A stretch of 64,000 bases of DNA from Amphirosellinia nigrospora. Lineage: Eukaryota > Ascomycota > Sordariomycetes > Xylariales > Xylariaceae. This document shows positions 32,748-43,325 of the stretch, in pieces (position 1 is the stretch's first letter; every line of letters begins with the position of its first letter). The translations under genes and the position numbers were made by a program. Location of the stretch: NCBI GenBank assembly GCA_004123355.1, contig SCHM01000001.1, positions 10,364,193 through 10,428,192 on the forward strand, given 5' to 3'. The notes under the pieces were generated by a model that was not told where the DNA came from, ran no database searches, and saw nothing but the letters and a program-made list of their open reading frames with translations.

Positions 32748-35647
32748 TCACTTATGGCACAGTTCTCGCTTCGTTGCTTGGATATTCGCTCGGCACGCTA
32801 GAACCTTGGCTCTGGTTCTCATACTCGTCTGGTGTACTGCGCTTGAGCCGGCATCGTCATCCGTCATGGCATCATCGTCACGGTAAATTTCCACATCTGG
32901 ATCGCGGTTTTCAGCATCCGCTAGGCCATCCCAAACCTCATCGCCGGGAGCCTGGCTGTCGTGCCAAGACCGACTTGACTGTGTTTGGTAGGAATCATGG
33001 CCGAGATCCGCCATAGATGCATCATCGTCGTCGTCATCCTCAATAGCTTCGCGTTCGGAAATGCTTACATCACGGTCGCTCTCCGTCTCGTAAAAATCGA
33101 GATCTTCATCATCATCGGGGAAGTTAGCCCGACCGGAGCGTATGTCTGCGCAAGGCGCATTGCTGTACGGCGTCGCGTATTGGGGGTTATAGCACGCGCC
33201 CCGAATATTTCAGGTATAGGGCTAGGCGACGATGTGCTGTAGCGCGGTGTGAGCCGGTTTATACGCCGTCGGAAAGACGGCGAGTGCTACGACGTTTAGC
33301 TTGTGCCGCCATTTGGGCCGCGCGCGCTGGTTGGGGCGAGGCATATCGCTCGTTCAGATGACCAGCGGCGTAACCCGCCTCTTTGTACTCGCTAGAGCTT
33401 GGGGGGCAGGCGGTACAGATATGGTTCGGACGCGTGGGGCTTAGAGGCTCCTCTTTCTGGCACCACAGCTTGGGACTGTGCTCGTGAAGCAGATCGCCTA
33501 CTTGCAAGAGGGTGTTGTAGCCCTAGCACTGTGAAAGACATCTCGCGACGATGACAAGCGAGACGCACTTCGCCAACGCTCTTGTGCGGATGCCTGGGCT
33601 GCCCGTACTCTGAGGATGCGATTGTCGGAAGCTATAGGCTCGTCTAAATTGTCGTTCCAGACCAGCATTCTTCTTTATCACCTCCCTCAAAATGTCCTGG
33701 TATTTTGCGAGTCGGAAGACACGGCTCAGTTTGCGTAGGCGCTGCCATGTCCACTCATCTGTACGCATCTTGGTCTTGAAGGTAGCTCGGGTGAGTAATA
33801 AAGAGGCGATGAACGCATGCGACTTCATCACGACACTCGAAGCGAGGAACTGGACGTCCACGAACGGTGTGACCTCTAGCTGGTGTGAGAAACGAAGCCT
33901 GGAATCTTTATGAAGTTTTCGCAGTGGCCCACGGCGATTGCAATCCTAGAATTTCGTGACGCGGTGGTGGATTGTAGAACTGGTGTACTGTGGCCTGTAG
34001 TCGAGAAAAGTCGAAAATAACGTCCAAAAGCTTCTGACATAGCCTGCTGCACGCTTCGAGCGTCAGGGCCACGAACGTGACATTCTTGACCAGGCCACGA
34101 CTTAGTCGTTGTCCGATCATATTGTCGGGGGCACACGCACGCCCAGGAGCCAGTCTGAGTCCACCTCTGGCCCAGCCCAATCACATAAGCCTGGCGACTG
34201 AGGGGGAGGTTCAACGCTGCTAGGTAACTGGGTCATAAGTCGGCTTCGGCAGAGCCGTCGTGTGAGAGTCGCTGGCTACCAAAGTCACACGACTTCAACC
34301 ATATATTCTTAAGAGGAAAAGGAAGAAATACGACTTCAATCTCCCAAGGTTGTATAGGAGAGGGGAAAGAAGAAATACCCTGTAACTGACCGAGTTCGGC
34401 CTTAAGCATTGAAGTTCGCTCTGAAGCTCGGCGCGGTCCATGACATAGCTGCCCGTGCTAGTTGCGACCGACACAACACTGGCAGTCGCGTCACCAATCT
34501 TTTCACGTCGAGACCAACTATAACCTGAAGCATGGCTCGCATTATCATTGAGGATTTTTCAACCTCCCGACGCGCGATTCAAGCTCTGTAACTCTCAAGT
34601 CGGCTTGGTCATGCTTCTCATGGCACGCGTCGTGAGCAGCAGCAGAGAACGAGATGCTTTCCAAATTCTCAATGCGCTGCTCATGGCCTTGTACAGTGTT
34701 GGAGAGTAAATGAAAAGCTCCACGATTCACCCCAAAAGTAGGCGATTGGGCCGACCATCGGTAATATCTCTATTGCCTTATGGACTGGGGCGTGTTGGTT
34801 ACGGTCTGCCCGTCATCCACAAATTGGTCACCATCGGGATCAATAGTATCATCATCCTCTGGTTCAGTAGTATTTCTCAGTTCCTGGACTGGCTCAAGTG
34901 TTTTGGATCTGACACCACTAAGTGTCTGGAGTCCTTTTCCAGCGAAGGGCTTTAGATAAGCTATCCGCGCGGAGGAAGTAGTTGAACTCGGCTGGGAGGG
35001 CATTAGACACTGGCTAGGTATAGGAGGTAACGATCCGGCTCGACTTGGTCCTGATGATTGAATCAGACTAGCCCAAGCCAACGTGTCGGCCAATGAAGGC
35101 TCAACAACTTCACCTTGGCGCACGGTTTCCTCAGGTTCACGGGAGACAGAGTTGAGATTGGTGACTGGATCGAATCCCACGTCCTGGCCTATGGAACGGG
35201 GAAGATGAAAAGAAAGATCCTCGAGTACAGGTGTGAGCGGCTCGCGGCCAGTCCTGGTCGTTCATTCTCTGGCCATTCATATAGCTAGATGCGGCTACGG
35301 GAGTCGGACGGGGGTTGGGACGGGAGTTGGGACGGGAGTTTGCCCATCGCGAGCATCATCATGGAAGCAGGCATGGTGAGAGCACATGCACCAAGGTGTC
35401 TGATCTTCATATCCATTGGCAAACCCGGCGGAAATCCAATTGGGCTCCCTCTCTCTGGTCCACCAAAGGAGGTGCGACTCCAGAAGCGACGACATCCGCA
35501 CTTGTGTCCAGCGGCACCGGGCGTCAAATCAACATAATTGCATGGTCCGCCAGGAAGGCTAGGCGTGTTGGTAGTTAGAGGCGCATCGGCATAGATATTG
35601 AAGAAGGAAGCGTTTGGCAGCTGGAAATCGGGGGCGGGTCCTGCCAT
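32748..35647 (-). CDS. Conserved fungal protein with Cys/His-rich N-terminal motif and coiled coil; many frameshifts
   Basis: No named family is recognised, but several blocks look conserved. The start (35647) reads MAGPAPDFQLPNASFFN, then GGPCNYVDLTPGAAGHKCGC and RRFWSR. After a frame change comes QTPWCMCSHHACFHDDARDG. Together the Cys and His residues look like a metal-binding module. Next are an acidic, Ser/Pro-rich stretch (34770-35180) and a predicted coiled coil (34545-34730, HEQRIENLESISF and LRVTELESRVGRL). A globular part around 33700-34180 includes GPDARSVQQAMSEAF and WTWQRLRKLSRVF. The end is basic then acidic (DVEIYRDDDAMTDDDAG). The frame is lost many times (at least six). Exact ends and introns are uncertain. 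Confidence 0.58.
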
Positions 35648-37278
35648 TGGGCTATTCGAGCGAGAGGCGTTGGCATTGGAGGTTTGCAGAGGTTGGGGGG
35701 GAAGAGGAGAGGGAGAAAGAAGCGGGACGGGACGGGGACGGGGACGAAGACGATGGGGAGAGGCTTGGTTTTATTGTCGCGGCGGGCGCAGAGTGCGATA
35801 GTGGTCGCGAGGACGTCGGAACCTTGCGTGGGCGACCGTGCCAGAACACCGCGGGGGTTCGCGATCCAGGCGATATGATATCTATCTAGTACATGACTGT
35901 GCGCTGTTAGTCCAAGCTCACCATCAATCATCCACCCGGCTCGACTCTATGAGCGTCAGGGTGAGTCTGCGCAGGCAGACACTGACCAATGCGAACGATA
36001 GATAGATAGACTCGGTATAAAATTGGACGGATTCTATTAGAGGGGGCGCATGAGAGCTTAAATACAAGACATAACAGCCACAGGGCATATACGGGCGAAA
36101 GGCAATGCGAACGACGAAGGCGATGGAGAGGAATTGAGGTTGCTAAAAAGTGAGGCGCCCGTCCAGGATTGGCCCGATGGAGGTTGGCGCAGTGAAGGAT
36201 GTGGTGGGGTTGGGCAAACGGGTTGGACTTGGAGTCTGACAGACAGGACAGGACAGGACGGGACAGGTGAGTGAATAGAATAAACGGGGACCACAGGGAC
36301 CACAGGCATCAGGGGTGGTTACACGTACGCGAAGCCAAGCTGGTGATGGAGCTGGTGGGGGGAGGTGGAGCGGAATCGACGACTTATACCGCTTCTGTCA
36401 CGCTACTAGTACAATAGGTACCGACAACACAATATAACTGGAGTACATGTTTGTCTCGACAGCACGATACCTTTACTGTCTGTCATACAGAACTGGCTGC
36501 GAGTATTACACCTGATACACACACTGCGGTCGAGATATGCATGGTCCAAAGAAAAGCTGCCGAGTACGGTTGATGCCTCCCTGCAGGCAGACGCCTTCGT
36601 AACCTAACCTAAAAATGGCTGCAGGATAGGTAGATAGAGATGATGCACTTAACGCGCTCGCTGTCTGGCTTCACTTGAAAGAGGCGTCCAATTCAGGCAG
36701 GGGTCCCGCGTACCAGGACTGGAGCGGCAGCCCTCCCCATTGGCTCGAGAACCCCTCCAAGATCCCCGCGCGTCTCGAACTAGCAGAGCCAATTGCGCAG
36801 AAGCACGCTCGACAAGTCCCGACCCAAGTCCCTCCTCCGATCCCACTACCAAATCTAACCTTGGTGTCGAGCTTGTTCTCAGAAAGTGACCTCGCTGAAG
36901 TGATGAGACATCTCACCCGCCGCCGCCTCGCCACGGAACAAACAGCCCATCCAGTGCCATTGCTTTCGGACGATCAGATTCTACAGGAGTCATCGTCCAT
37001 GAAAAAAAAAAAACAAGGCGGATCTGCAAGCCTTGTTTCTCACCACATAACCACCACATGGGTGCTCGACGGTGACACTCTCGGGCACTTTTGCCTCGGG
37101 ATCACTCCGGGTCTTGCCCTTGAATGCCACCGAGTTTCGGTGATAAACATAGTCAGATCGTCATCGGCAGCATTTCGGACGCCTGATAGCTGCCGGCGAA
37201 ATTGAAGCAAGACGGTAGATAGGTGAATTCCTCCTGAAATTCAGCAAGCTAGTATCGTGATAGACATTATACATATAA
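35648..37278. other. Intergenic, low-complexity rich
   Basis: This region lies upstream of the Cys/His-rich protein gene and contains GGGAC- and GACAG-rich runs (GACAG tandem run at about 36236-36267). The open frame at 36675-37205 (176 codons, plus) has no domain, so I leave it uncalled. Confidence 0.45.
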
Positions 37279-39055
37279 TCATACATAGACGGCATACGTG
37301 AAGGGGCATAATACATTGGCCAATTCGTAAACTTCGTTAAACCTCCCCCAGCTTCCCATAGGCCCCGTCGTGGCGATCATAGATCCAGTACCCACAGATC
37401 CCCCGATATCCCAGTAATGACGAGATGACGAACAGCTACTCCGCCTAACGGAGCGGCGCGTGCTCTGGCTCGCGCAGCTCGACGCCGGTCTAAATAATGC
37501 TGGGTTTGACGCCGTTGTAGACTTTGACTTGCGCCTCTCTACGTTGCGGGACCGAGACACCAGCGGATGATGCTGGCGAACCCTTGCCGCTTTCGCTGCA
37601 GCATCCTTGGTGCTTACTGCGGGTGTCGTCAGATGTGAGGTACCGGAATGTACACCACTACTTGAACGTGGTAGAAAGCGCGATCGTAAATACCGGAATA
37701 CCAGCCGAATATCTAGATCTTGTTCCCATTCCTCCTGTGTGAAGGCAATATCGCCATCTGCCTGCAATTGCGAGTTGCTATGAGCGGAAGTGGGAGGGTG
37801 ACGCGCCTGCGGTACATCGATTGGTCGCGGAATCGTAGGCTGGAACTCGGGTATATTTGCAGGCTCCTCATATGTTGTCGTATCGGGTACCGGATAGCTA
37901 GCACTCTCAGGGATAGCCTGAAGGCCGGCATAGGGAATGGGCATTTGTTGCACCCGACTGAACGTCGTAAATGCACCAGGGTGTTCGGAGAGTTGATGAA
38001 CTAGTCGGCCTAGTTCTTTCGCCACTCTTTCAAGCATCTTGAGCTGCCAGCTGGATTCTAATTGTCGGGTCCATCGCACTGCTATCATCCGAGCTGAACG
38101 ATGGTAACAATGATGCCTTGGGTGTCGTGGAGAGGTCTTCCTCATCAGGAAGTGCTTCGCCAAACAGAATAGATAACATCTTATCGTCGATCCCCAAGAG
38201 GTCCTGTATTACCTTACGAGTAACGCGGTTCCATATGCTATCACGGTCCTCTGATGGGTCGCCCGGATTCTGATCGTGCCACTCTTCACCCATACTCTCC
38301 TTCGCTCCTTCGCCTTCCGTATTCATCTTTGCATCGTCAGCTCTTTGATCTGCGTGATGTGTGTTCGATACGCCAGCTACCGATCGACGTCGTCTCCGAG
38401 TCTCTTTCTGGATTTCGTCTAGGAGATAACGACTTTGCTCCAGACGCCACGATTCTATTCTACGTATTTTATCGACTTCCTGACTTTCTTGCCTTTCGAG
38501 TTCCCCTTGTGCTAGCTCTAAGCTTTCCCGTCGTCTCTTAATTCGACGAGGGTTATATTGCTCAAACGAATATAATCGGTTTTGGACATCAATGCCCATG
38601 CCATGCTCCAGCCGGAACGAGCCCAGACCGTCGTGGGTTGGCAAAACGTGTGTTGCATGTGCTGCCGCTTCAGACAACGTGTATAAGTCGGGAGTAGATC
38701 GAAACTCCGGCAAGTGGCTGTCGAGACTATCTAGTTCGCCATCATCCTCTTCATCCACGGCATCGACAAAGCTATCAGAACGTTGATGCCTGCCGCTAGC
38801 TTCGGATGGAGCGACTGTATCGAGGCTTCCAATATCGGTGAATCGCGAACGGCCTGGGGTTATGTTAGATCTATGGGTCGATGTCAAGTATGATACCGAG
38901 GTGCCCGCGTCAGTTGCCGGTGAGAATAAGACCCATGTCTGTGAGTCTTCGACAGGTTGAGTGACGGCTGGCTGAGGATGATCTGGCTCGTCATGCTCAA
39001 GCGAAGACCTGTAAACCCGCTGTACAGCCTGACGAGTCGGTTGCTGGAAAGCCAT
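37279..39055 (-). CDS. Conserved fungal protein with helical Arg/Glu-rich region, one frameshift
   Basis: The function is unknown. The start MAFQQPTRQAVQRVYRSSLE is followed by a Ser/Asp-rich region (SFVDAVDEEDDGELDSLDSH). A long charged helix comes next (RRIKRRRESLELAQGELERQ ... IESWRLEQSRYLLDEIQKET), likely a coiled coil. Then come WNRVTRKVIQDLLGIDDKML and, after one frame change near 38052, WQLKMLERVAKELGRLVHQL with SEHPGAFTTFSRVQQMPIPY, which look conserved. The C-terminus is basic/Ser-rich, then HYWDIGGSVGTGSM and GSWGRFNEVYELANVL. One base restores the frame at the join. No intron is evident. The gene follows the Cys/His-rich protein in the same direction but 1.6 kb away, so co-regulation is not implied. 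Confidence 0.65.
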
Positions 39056-40743
39056 AATGTTGTTCTAGTATATTCTCGGGATGTAAGATCGAATAGAAGT
39101 CACCCAAGCAGGGGACAGATCCCGTTCCTACTGATGTCACTCGAGCTATTCAAGGCGACGAGAATTTCGAAGTTTTAGGGAGAGACAGTAATCCTGAGGC
39201 TTTCTGTTGGTTGCTGTTTGTTGGTGGTGTTATGCCCAGAAAGATATCGGAGGTTCGTTGTCGGTGATAGTGCGAGGTACCCCGTCCAAAGAGAGGCACG
39301 TGGACAAAGTAGCGGCTAACAATGGAGTGGACTCTCCTTATATAACTGCTACTGGTGAAGAGTTGTTTGGCGTGTACTGGGAGCGACGCCAACGAGCTGG
39401 CGGCAGAAGTTGGGCCGCGAGCAAAATAAATAAGTATACACTAGGGGCGGGATCTCTGTGTCACCTGTCTGTTTTGGGGGCGCTTTCAAGCTGGTCGATG
39501 ACCTATCTATCGTCGCGTGGGCTGTTCAAAGGAGTTGGGGCGGTCGCAACCCAATCGCACGCTGCGGAGTGCAGATCAGGTTTAGTGTCAAGTGTCTCAG
39601 TGGGCCGGGACGCTTTACTTAGGCGCTGTTTCATGCGATTACTGCCACGCACTACTGCACTGTGCTGCTGTTAGAGGTGCCCTGTACAGTAAACCACTTC
39701 TAAGGTTCCAACTGACCACTCAACAAGAGATCCACTCACAACGAATCATCGACGTAAGACAGTGTTTGGATGATGCGATAAGCCGCCAACGCCAATGCCA
39801 ACTTCACCATCGAATGTCGGTCAGGCTGATCCACGGTGTACCGCTGTACCTCGTGCTCACTAATGAGTGATGTTTATGAGATCATTTTTAGTATCGTCGA
39901 CCCTTAATAATGAGAGGGGTAGCATAGAGCCCCTACAAACACATAGTAGAAACGCTGACACACTAAGTCAGGCAAAGATTAGGTGAGAGGATACGTGGTA
40001 ATCGTATCCAGGGTCCAAATGATTACCCTCAACATCCTGATATTTGCCCCGCATACAGAGTATCTGTTGTCAGTTTCATTTTGTCCTGATGCGAGAGTTG
40101 GCATGCAGAGTTGGGTCGAAGCCAACATGTTCACAGACAGATACACACAAGGACCTAAAGTACATGTGTACTTGAATTGGGGACTTCAGCAAATACTTTG
40201 GGGGTCAAGAATTGATCACCTATCTGCGTTACTGAAAATGGTAGTTCAGTTACACATTATAGGGCCGATAACCTTACCTGATTGTAGGTAGGTAACAGCC
40301 ATTGTCATTATCAATTTGTAGGCCCGCAGACTGAAGGGTCGAGATAAGAGTAAAGTACCTACTTCCAATAGATCATCAGCATTAGCGTCGACCATGTTAC
40401 ACATGCCTACCTGCATGGAGATTGGTCGACTAATTATAGCGGCATACTTACTTTTCGCAGGTATTCTTTTACGTCGCGGAATGATGCTAGTACTGGTAAA
40501 CTACTCAGGTAGTGATGACTGGCCATCTTCTAGGATTATACAAGTCTCACAACACGCAGATGATGTTTGGTCAATACTGGAGGTGCTGCCACAGAATTCA
40601 CTCTTGATAAAAACAAATAAATAAAAGGCTTGGTGCAAATGCAAGATCCCTATTGACTGCTACGGCACAGTGCTATGGTAACCGAATGACGCCAGACCTC
40701 TCATCCCAGATTTTGCTCAACAACAATTTGATAAAGTGACCCT
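39056..40743. other. Intergenic, no gene seen
   Basis: This gap lies upstream of the preceding minus-strand gene and downstream of RPL10. The 155-codon open frame at 39207-39674 has an unlikely composition (Trp/Cys-rich) and no domain, so it is not called. Confidence 0.45.
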
Positions 40744-41679
40744 CTAAGCCTCGGTGAAAGCCTCGGGAAAGCGTTTGAGGTTATTCTCAAGCTTGCCCTT
40801 GTTGCGAAGGAACTGAACGTAAGCACCGTCGACCAATAGGCGACCAGCAGCCTTCTCCTCGAGATATTCCTCACGACGTAGAGGGGTGAAGCCCCAGTTC
40901 TTGGAGATGATGATCTTTTGTCGGCCAGGGAACTTGTACATGGATCGACGGAGAGCCTCGAGAGCGATAGCACGGTCTAACTAGGTTAGTGGGAGCGTTT
41001 TCAAGATATCAAGGGGTGCGCTCACTGGAATCACGAGTGCGAACACTGAGGAGGATCTGGCCAATGTTGACACGAGCGACAGTGCCGTTAGGCTTGCCCC
41101 AGGCACCACGCATACCGGTTTGCAGTCTATCGGCACCGGCGCACGACAACATCTTGTTGATGCGGACAACGTGGTAAGGGTGGGCGCGAACACGCAGATG
41201 GAAACCTTCCTTTCCGGCCTGCTTGACCAGGTACTTGTTGGCGCAGATACGGGCGGCCTCGAGAGCCTCGGAGCTCAGCTGTTCGTACTCATTGGAGACC
41301 ATGTGGATGCAAAGAGGGAAGTCATCGACGTTCGCCTTCTTTCGGCCCAGGTCGAAGATGCGGATCTTGGGGTCGGGGACACCACGGTTGAACCGCGACT
41401 TGGGATACGGCTATTTCAAATATGTCAGCTATGGTCCTGACGACACTGGATTGAACAGTTGCGCTTCGTGATTTTGCGATGAGCTTCCTCCATTAGGGCC
41501 ATGTTCCCTGGGGCCTGAAGATTTCAACGTTGGTGTTGAAATCACCACGGGCAGAGACAGACTGAGCAGCAGATGACGCAGATTGCCCAGCCGACGGAGC
41601 TTCTCGGTGTGCATGTGTGTTTGTTTTCTCTTACCTTGTTCTTGCAGTATCGGTAGCAACGAGCGGGACGACGCGCCAT
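40744..41679 (-). CDS. RPL10: 60S ribosomal protein L10 (uL16)
   Basis: uL16 sits near the peptidyl-transferase centre and is one of the last proteins added to the 60S subunit. Exon 1 encodes [15 protein letters not shown]. After a long intron (41411-41634) exon 2 reads [40 protein letters not shown] and [20 protein letters not shown], and includes the loop [19 protein letters not shown] short intron (40977-41025) precedes [20 protein letters not shown] and the end [14 protein letters not shown]. All junctions are in frame and there are no lesions. It is divergent from RPL30 across a shared promoter. Confidence 0.97.
41411..41634 (-). other. RPL10 intron 1, with an internal hairpin
   Basis: This 224-nt intron is three to four times longer than most in the window. 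At 41520-41543 it holds a perfect 9-bp inverted repeat, GATTTCAAC with GTTGAAATC, around a 6-nt loop. C/D-box-like pieces are weak, so I do not call a snoRNA. Confidence 0.6.
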
Positions 41680-42090
41680 CTTGTCTGATTTTCTCGAATG
41701 TGACGTAGATGTGGTTAGTTTGATGATGTGTCTGTCGACGGATTGAAGGAGCCCGAGCCGTCCTCTTTGAAGTCCTGGGGATGGCAAAATCCAAAGCGGA
41801 TTTCTAAGCAGGCGAGTCACAAGCTGTGGGGCTGTTCCAGGAAATCCCATTGGCTGAGGCCGCAAGGCGGGATATGTGGGGTTAGGGCTACAATGCGCAC
41901 CGCAAATAATGAATTTACCGATCCAGCTAGGACCCCTCCAGAGCCAACCGAAATTATTGGGCAACTGCCCGATCTGTCTCGAAAAAGTTACTTGCCTTCT
42001 CGCGACTGAACCTCCCTTCCGCCGTCCACAACACCATCCTCTTCAATCCCCAACTCCAACACACCCCGTCCGAGACGTCAATCCGAAACA
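41680..42090. promoter_or_regulatory. Shared divergent promoter of RPL10 and RPL30
   Basis: 411 bp separate the two start codons. Seen in it are AGTCACA at 41815-41821 (7 of 8 bases of the homolD box CAGTCACA known from fission-yeast RP genes), TTAGGG at 41882-41887 (Tbf1/homolE-like), and two inverted CCAAT boxes (ATTGG at 41849-41853 and 41956-41960). No TATA box is seen. Motif function here is inferred from other fungi. Confidence 0.65.
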
Positions 42091-43325
42091 ATGGCTGGCA
42101 AGAAGACTAGAAAAGATGCCAACTCAATCAACAGCAAGCTGGTGCGTATTCCTCGTTTTCAGATAACGATGCTTCCTTTTTGGACAAGATGGTGTCTGGG
42201 AGCTTGAACCCCTCACAATTCACGTTCGAATGGTGATAACTAACTCTGCGTGTTACAGGCGCTTGTGATGAAGAGTAAGTCCTCTTGTGAAACAGCCAAC
42301 TAGAAGGCTATGTTCTTCCGGTTATGACCCCGGAGTCCCTCGATGCTATGCGCTAGCTACTATGCAGCCGCCCACAATCATGATTCGATACCATCCAGCG
42401 CAGAACATGATCTCTATTAAGACCAGAGCCCTTGAGCGAGTTGCAGAGAGATATGCCAAAGTCAGAGTAGTGTCTTACCAGCCCATTGCGATCACCTTCG
42501 TATGAGGGAGAGTTGGGAACCAACAAGGCACTATATACCGTTATCCCACTAGCAAGCAAGTGTCAGGTGCTGGACATTTTGCGCTCGTGGTATGTCTTAT
42601 TAAATATGAGAAATCTCTGACGTGACTTTTTCATCTAGGTGGCAAGACCGTTATCGGCTACAAGTCCTGTATGTGAACAATATCTTCTGCATCCTCTAGT
42701 CAATGCACGAGGCTTACAAATGCAACAGCTCTCAAGAGTCTAAGATCCGGCAAGGCCAAGCTTGTGTACGTAATTTCCTAGCCGATATCTTGTTACTTCA
42801 TTCGCTTTAAATCCCTTACGATCATCCCCTGGAAGCTTGCTAGATTCGCGCAGTACCTGAAAACCACAGGCAAGATAGCGATAACTAATTCTCAATCTAG
42901 TATCATCGCTGCCAACGCTCCTCCTCTACGCAAGTCCGAGCTCGAGTACTACTCAATGTTGTCCAAAACCCCTGTTCATCACTTCGAGGGATCCAACGTA
43001 AGTGAATCCTAACTTTTATTGCTTGCTCTTCCACAAGATCGTAGGGGATGGCAATTCCATTGGTCTATCCAATAAGCCGCCATCCTAGCCCAGAGAAAAG
43101 CCTTGTTTGGGCTTTGGAGGGTTCAACATTGAGCTAACTTGATTGATGCAGATTGAACTCGGAACCTCCCGTAAGTCGGCGCCTTAGGAATCTGAGTCTC
43201 GTAATATATATCGCAACGCAGCAACCACTAACCCAATAATAACAGTTGGCAAGCTATTCTCCTGTTCTACTATGGCCATCCTCGATGCCGGTGACTCCGA
43301 TATCCTGAGCGACCAGCAGGCTTAG
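42091..43325 (+). CDS. RPL30: 60S ribosomal protein L30 (eL30), seven exons
   Basis: eL30 is a small RNA-binding protein of the 60S subunit with an alpha/beta/alpha L7Ae-like fold. The spliced product reads [77 protein letters not shown] and IELGTSLGKLFSC, ending [15 protein letters not shown]. Introns: 42142-42258, 42275-42638, 42669-42728, 42766-42900, 42998-43151 and 43171-43245. Exon 2 is only 16 nt and exon 6 only 19 nt. All six junctions keep frame and match the family, so the sequence is clean here. Six introns for about 110 codons is dense. Confidence 0.97.

Noticed and set aside
36675-37205. 176-codon plus-strand open frame
   Set aside because: No domain, low-complexity ends and an A-run in the middle; it lies in the upstream region of a minus-strand gene.
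39207-39674. 155-codon plus-strand open frame
   Set aside because: Unusual Trp/Cys/Arg composition and no domain; likely chance.
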